Positions 60,530-64,000 of a DNA stretch of 64,000 nt are shown one piece after another. The position numbers and the translations under genes were made by a program. The notes under the pieces were generated by a model, which did not search any database, was not told the origin of the DNA, and saw only the letters and a list, made by a program, of their open reading frames with translations. The stretch is from Scolanthus callimorphus (Eukaryota > Cnidaria > Anthozoa > Actiniaria > Edwardsiidae): the NCBI GenBank assembly GCA_033964015.1, contig JAWWUD010000060.1, positions 620,001-684,000 on the forward strand. Direction: 5' to 3'. Within the stretch, counting starts at the first letter, position 1, and every line of letters begins with the position of its first letter.

Positions 60530-60577
60530 ATGAAGACTATTCTTCTGGTGCTGTTGGTGGTGTTGTTGGCAGGTTGG
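60530..60577 (+). CDS. Probable signal-peptide exon of a downstream secreted gene
   Basis: MKTILLVLLVVLLAG: a strong signal peptide of the same style as exon 1 of the Gla gene. A CTTTTTCACAG acceptor lies just upstream and GTAAAG just downstream (phase 2 exit at 60577, or phase 1 if an earlier GT is used). No following exon was recognised, so the gene is unidentified. Confidence 0.45.
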
Positions 60578-61156
60578 TAAAGAAAATTTGACTTGTATTT
60601 TTAAACGACCTAAGCAATAAGGGTTCTTAAGTCGTGAGATATTTGCCGAGGATATTTGATGTTCAAACGAGTATTACCCCAAGAGGGGCATTCCACAGTT
60701 CTTTCAACGGATATCTGCCGTTGCGGAGAAGACATTTCGGACTTTAACTGACCTTGAATCGATCCGAAAAGCCAATCAAAATACAGTATAACACCTTCTC
60801 TCTTGATTCATGCAAAGACTGGTTGGTTTATCTAGCACTGAAAATTTTTACCTTTGGAATTTCCGAAGGACGAGGGCATGAGAGAATCGGGCCGTTACTG
60901 AAAAGACTCGCAGAATTTGATTCCTCCATTTTGACCTGGAGTTCCTCTGAAGTTCTATTAAACTCTCCATTAAAACAAATTTTATCGACTATGGCCTAAT
61001 TCAAAGGCTTTTTTCCTTTTCTTTTCTTAAGTTTGAAAAACGTATTCGAGTATTGTACGAGAGCCTAGGCCGTACAGTTGTCAGAAGACAACAATTCCTA
61101 CAACGCTCTAAAAATGTTCAATTTTGTTTAAATGTTATTGTTGTCAATATACATTG

Positions 61157-61748
61157 CCAATACAGGGGCGTAGCCAGGATATGGGGAGGGGTCACCTCAA
61201 ATGTGGTAAGGTTTGACTTAGGGCTTATACGCGGGTCAAAAGCACTTGCAAATATATAGAGATTATTACATGTCATAATTTGTTTATTATATACTCTGAG
61301 TCAGATAAAATAGCAAAAAATAAAGAACAAAATGCATTTTATTCTTGCGGTGAATGATCTCGTATCATTCACTGATACGATTTTCATTCACTGGTGTTAT
61401 CACATGGTATCTGGTCACAGTACATAAGAAACAACGTAATCAATGAAAATGTACGTAAAATGGTTATGTCCTTATCTGTTTTTAATTTATGTTTCGGCCA
61501 TTTTCACTTGAATGCGAAAATTGCATAATTAGCATCGTGCCCCCTTATTTTGGTTGCCAAAATAGTGTCAATATGTGAAGGATTAAGTTACCTGCTAAGT
61601 TTTGTTGCCTCAGCTCTATCCCTTCACGATATATTTGGAAGATATAATTTTGATCCGCGTATAAGCCCCACATGTATTGTGGCCCTTTCCATCATTCCGA
61701 GTTTTTCTTATGTTTACTGCATTTTTTCTTCTACGCCCCTGCAATAGG
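61157..61748. mobile_element. Inverted-repeat element, AGGGGCGTAG ends
   Basis: CCAATACAGGGGCGTAGCCA at the left; the inverse with CTACGCCCCTGCAATAG at the right. An inner pair GGGCTTATACGCGG-TC is also inverted (61218 and 61654). A lone related end (CAGGGGCGCAGCCAGCA) is at 40627. Confidence 0.6.
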
Positions 61749-61818
61749 CTATCTGGCATTTCTTGACATTTGACGTCTGTTCACATCAAAGTCTGAAGAC
61801 ACTATTTCCAATCAAACT

Positions 61819-62575
61819 TGAGAATGGTTTGTGCGCTCATCTGTGTCCAGAGCTGGACTACCAAGGTTATAGATATCGGGCTATAAATTTTGCGTTTTTT
61901 GCCGATTCCAGTCATTCTTTTTGTAAATCAAGCACAAATGATACTAGATTCCCTGCGAAGTCTCCGATCTTTGCAACCTATTTTATCTAAGTCACAATTC
62001 TTAAATACAAAGACGACCCTATAGTTTTTAATGCCCTCTCAGAAAAAAATCTTGCTGACATTTTCGGCTGAAATCTTGGCGATGCTCATCAGAAGACTTG
62101 AGCTTACATCTGGCCACGTTTCAGAAAATTCGTAGGCGCAGAAATGTATTAGCGAGGTCGAGGTAGAAGACGCACCACAAATAAATCCTTACCGACTAAA
62201 GCATGAATGTGTAAATATTTCTTGCGCACCAATAAAATCATTTCAACCTATCAATTTTTGGAACAAGTTACCTAGATGCATGTCGAGAGCGATTTCTTTA
62301 AATCCAAACGACTTAACTTTAGAAGCACCGTTTCTTTCGGGCTTAAAACCGCAAAAAACACAGAAATTTATGGCACCCCGCACTTTGGCTACTGCATTTC
62401 TGCGCCTACGAATTTTCTGAAACTTTACCAGATGAAAGGTCAAGTCTTCTAATGAGCATCGCCAAGATTTCAGCCGAAGATATTTTTATGAGAGACCATT
62501 AAAAACTATTATAGCCCGATATGTATAACCTGGTAGTCCAGCTCTGGACATAGATGAGCGCAAAAACCATTTCGA
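61819..62575. repeat. Large imperfect inverted repeat
   Basis: The left arm 61819-62142 and right arm 62393-62575 share GCTCATCT-TGTCCAGAGC, TATCGGGCTATAA, GAAATCTTGGCGATGCTCAT and CGTAGGCGCAGAAATG. The left arm carries about 130 extra bases (61888-62018) absent from the right. No gene. Confidence 0.65.
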
Positions 62576-62599
62576 GCGAGTCGCCTTAATAGTTTTAAG

Positions 62600-64000
62600 A
62601 AAAATAGTTTTTGCCGTTACACTAAACCTTGCATTCATTACCAAACAACTGAAATGCAAGTGTTAGTCAGCAATTACCAGAGATCTTCTGAATTTATTGG
62701 TCTATTGTAACGTCTGGTAGATCGACTATAGGAGACTACCTCACAAAACACTAACTACAGAGGCCAATTCTGCATCAGCCTTTCTTTTATGTCCTAGTTC
62801 CAGACAACAGCCCATCGGGTCTAAATCAAATTTTAACGAAACGGAGAAAAGTGAATGACCAAACAATCGGAAGTCAATCAGTCTAAATGTTTTAACCCTA
62901 TTCAGACTGGGCTTTTTTGACCATCTGTGACTGGGGGGGGGGGGCTAATTCTGGGGGGGGGGGGCTAATTCGGCCCCCCTCTATATCTCTGGAACCACTG
63001 GGGCTATGATCATCAAACTTTCACACAATGACTATGAGCCTTAGACAAATCACCACACTGATTTTTTTCACGTTGGAGCAAAATGTGACGTCACAATGAC
63101 GTCATTCTCAATGTTTTATCAATTTTTAAGTAATTTTAATTAACTTCCAAAAACTTGGTAGATAATACTCTAAAAGTCAACTAATTAACATCAAGATATT
63201 GGAAATGTAATAATTTGTGACATTAACACATAAATTTGCGTCATAATGACGACTTTTGAAAATATTGTCCGTCATCATGGATCCGCCATCTTGGATTTCA
63301 TTTAATTTCCATTTGACTCTTCAGATAAATACTCAATGAGTACAAAATGTACAAAATACTCATCAAAGAAGTGTTTGACATTCAAAAAGTAAGTTGAATT
63401 AAAAGGATATTTGTGAATGCCAGAGCTAGTTTTAGACCATATGTTAAAACATAGTTAGTAGAGGGGACTGGTTAGGCAAGCCGGCGAACTTCAAAGAAAT
63501 ATGTCTTTGTGTGAGTTTATGGGTTGTCACGTGGTATTGAACGTGCACAACCAAAACACTGTAATAGAGAAACATGTGGAACTTTGCAGCACGCCAAGGA
63601 TTTTTTGGCGTTTTTCGCGTTAATGGAGTTCAAAAGGGAAATATTAGTAGCTAGTTAACAGTAACACATATTTTAAAACAAAGATTTAACTTCTATTTGC
63701 TGTAAACCAAACATAACTCCGTTTAAAACGAACTTGAAGTCGGCGCCCGGCCCGCGGAACGAAGACAACGATTCGGGCAACAGTACGAAGACTTTATGCG
63801 GAAATTATTCAAATAAATCCAGCAAGAAAAGGATAATTATTATTTGTTCTATGAATTATGCAGATTTGTAATTTCTAGAGACAGTTTGTAAGCAACAAGT
63901 TGTGAACTTCCTACGTTTCTTTCGACAGCCATTAAGCTGCATCCCTGCTCCGTTGTGTCTTATTTGACTTTGGCCTTATTTACATAATTTAACAGGGTTT
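62600..64000. other. Gene-free 3' end of the window
   Basis: Contains two G runs, each followed by GCTAATTC (62934-62971), and an ATGGATCCGCCATCTTGGAT motif at 63279 that resembles an arm of the nested foldback at 34917. No exon recognised. Confidence 0.4.

Noticed and set aside
1..64000. CRISPR array, prokaryotic operons or ribosome binding sites
   Set aside because: The genes are intron-split with GT-AG junctions and animal domains; no direct-repeat and spacer arrays are seen.

Overview
The window is eukaryotic genomic DNA, most likely from an anthozoan cnidarian such as a stony coral. This rests on intron-rich animal genes with GT-AG introns, a secreted protein of a cnidarian-looking domain mix, and an AT-rich background crowded with small inverted-repeat elements. 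No species can be named from the sequence alone.

Two host genes lie head to tail on the + strand. The first is the 3' part of a long-chain acyl-CoA synthetase (ACSL) gene: ten exons from 5087 to the stop at 15857. Its 5' exons were not found and probably lie upstream of the window. The second runs from 21029 to about 55305 in 18 exons and encodes a secreted modular protein: signal peptide, propeptide, Gla (gamma-carboxyglutamate) domain, aromatic stack, nine thrombospondin-type-1-like (TSR) domains, a Thr/Pro linker, a WSC-like Cys domain and a C-terminal discoidin (F5/8 type C) domain. The exon phases sum correctly through exon 17. The last exon carries an apparent one-base frameshift in an A run. 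A probable signal-peptide exon of a third gene is at 60530.

Most of the remaining DNA is mobile. An apparently intact CR1/L2-group LINE with two ORFs (about 6110-10700, minus) sits in an ACSL intron. The Gla gene introns hold a LINE 3' fragment right after exon 3; an 8.5-kb THAP/DDE plus YqaJ DNA transposon (28322-36803) with TA target duplication, itself split by a 1.6-kb foldback element with CAA duplication; a Penelope-like element with inverted termini (46718-48224); and a 5'-truncated Tx1/L1-type LINE with a 10-bp target duplication (51229-53734). Many hairpin or terminal-inverted-repeat elements (MITE-like) occur throughout. These include two copies of one family with 9-bp duplications, one of which starts 9 bp after a splice donor, and an element whose core is a tandem array of cAMP-response-element-like palindromes.

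The item most worth attention is the Gla-TSR-WSC-discoidin protein. It joins two module types that in vertebrate clotting proteins both bind acidic phospholipid membranes, and its first three exons follow the same 1-0-1 intron phase order as vertebrate vitamin K-dependent proteins.
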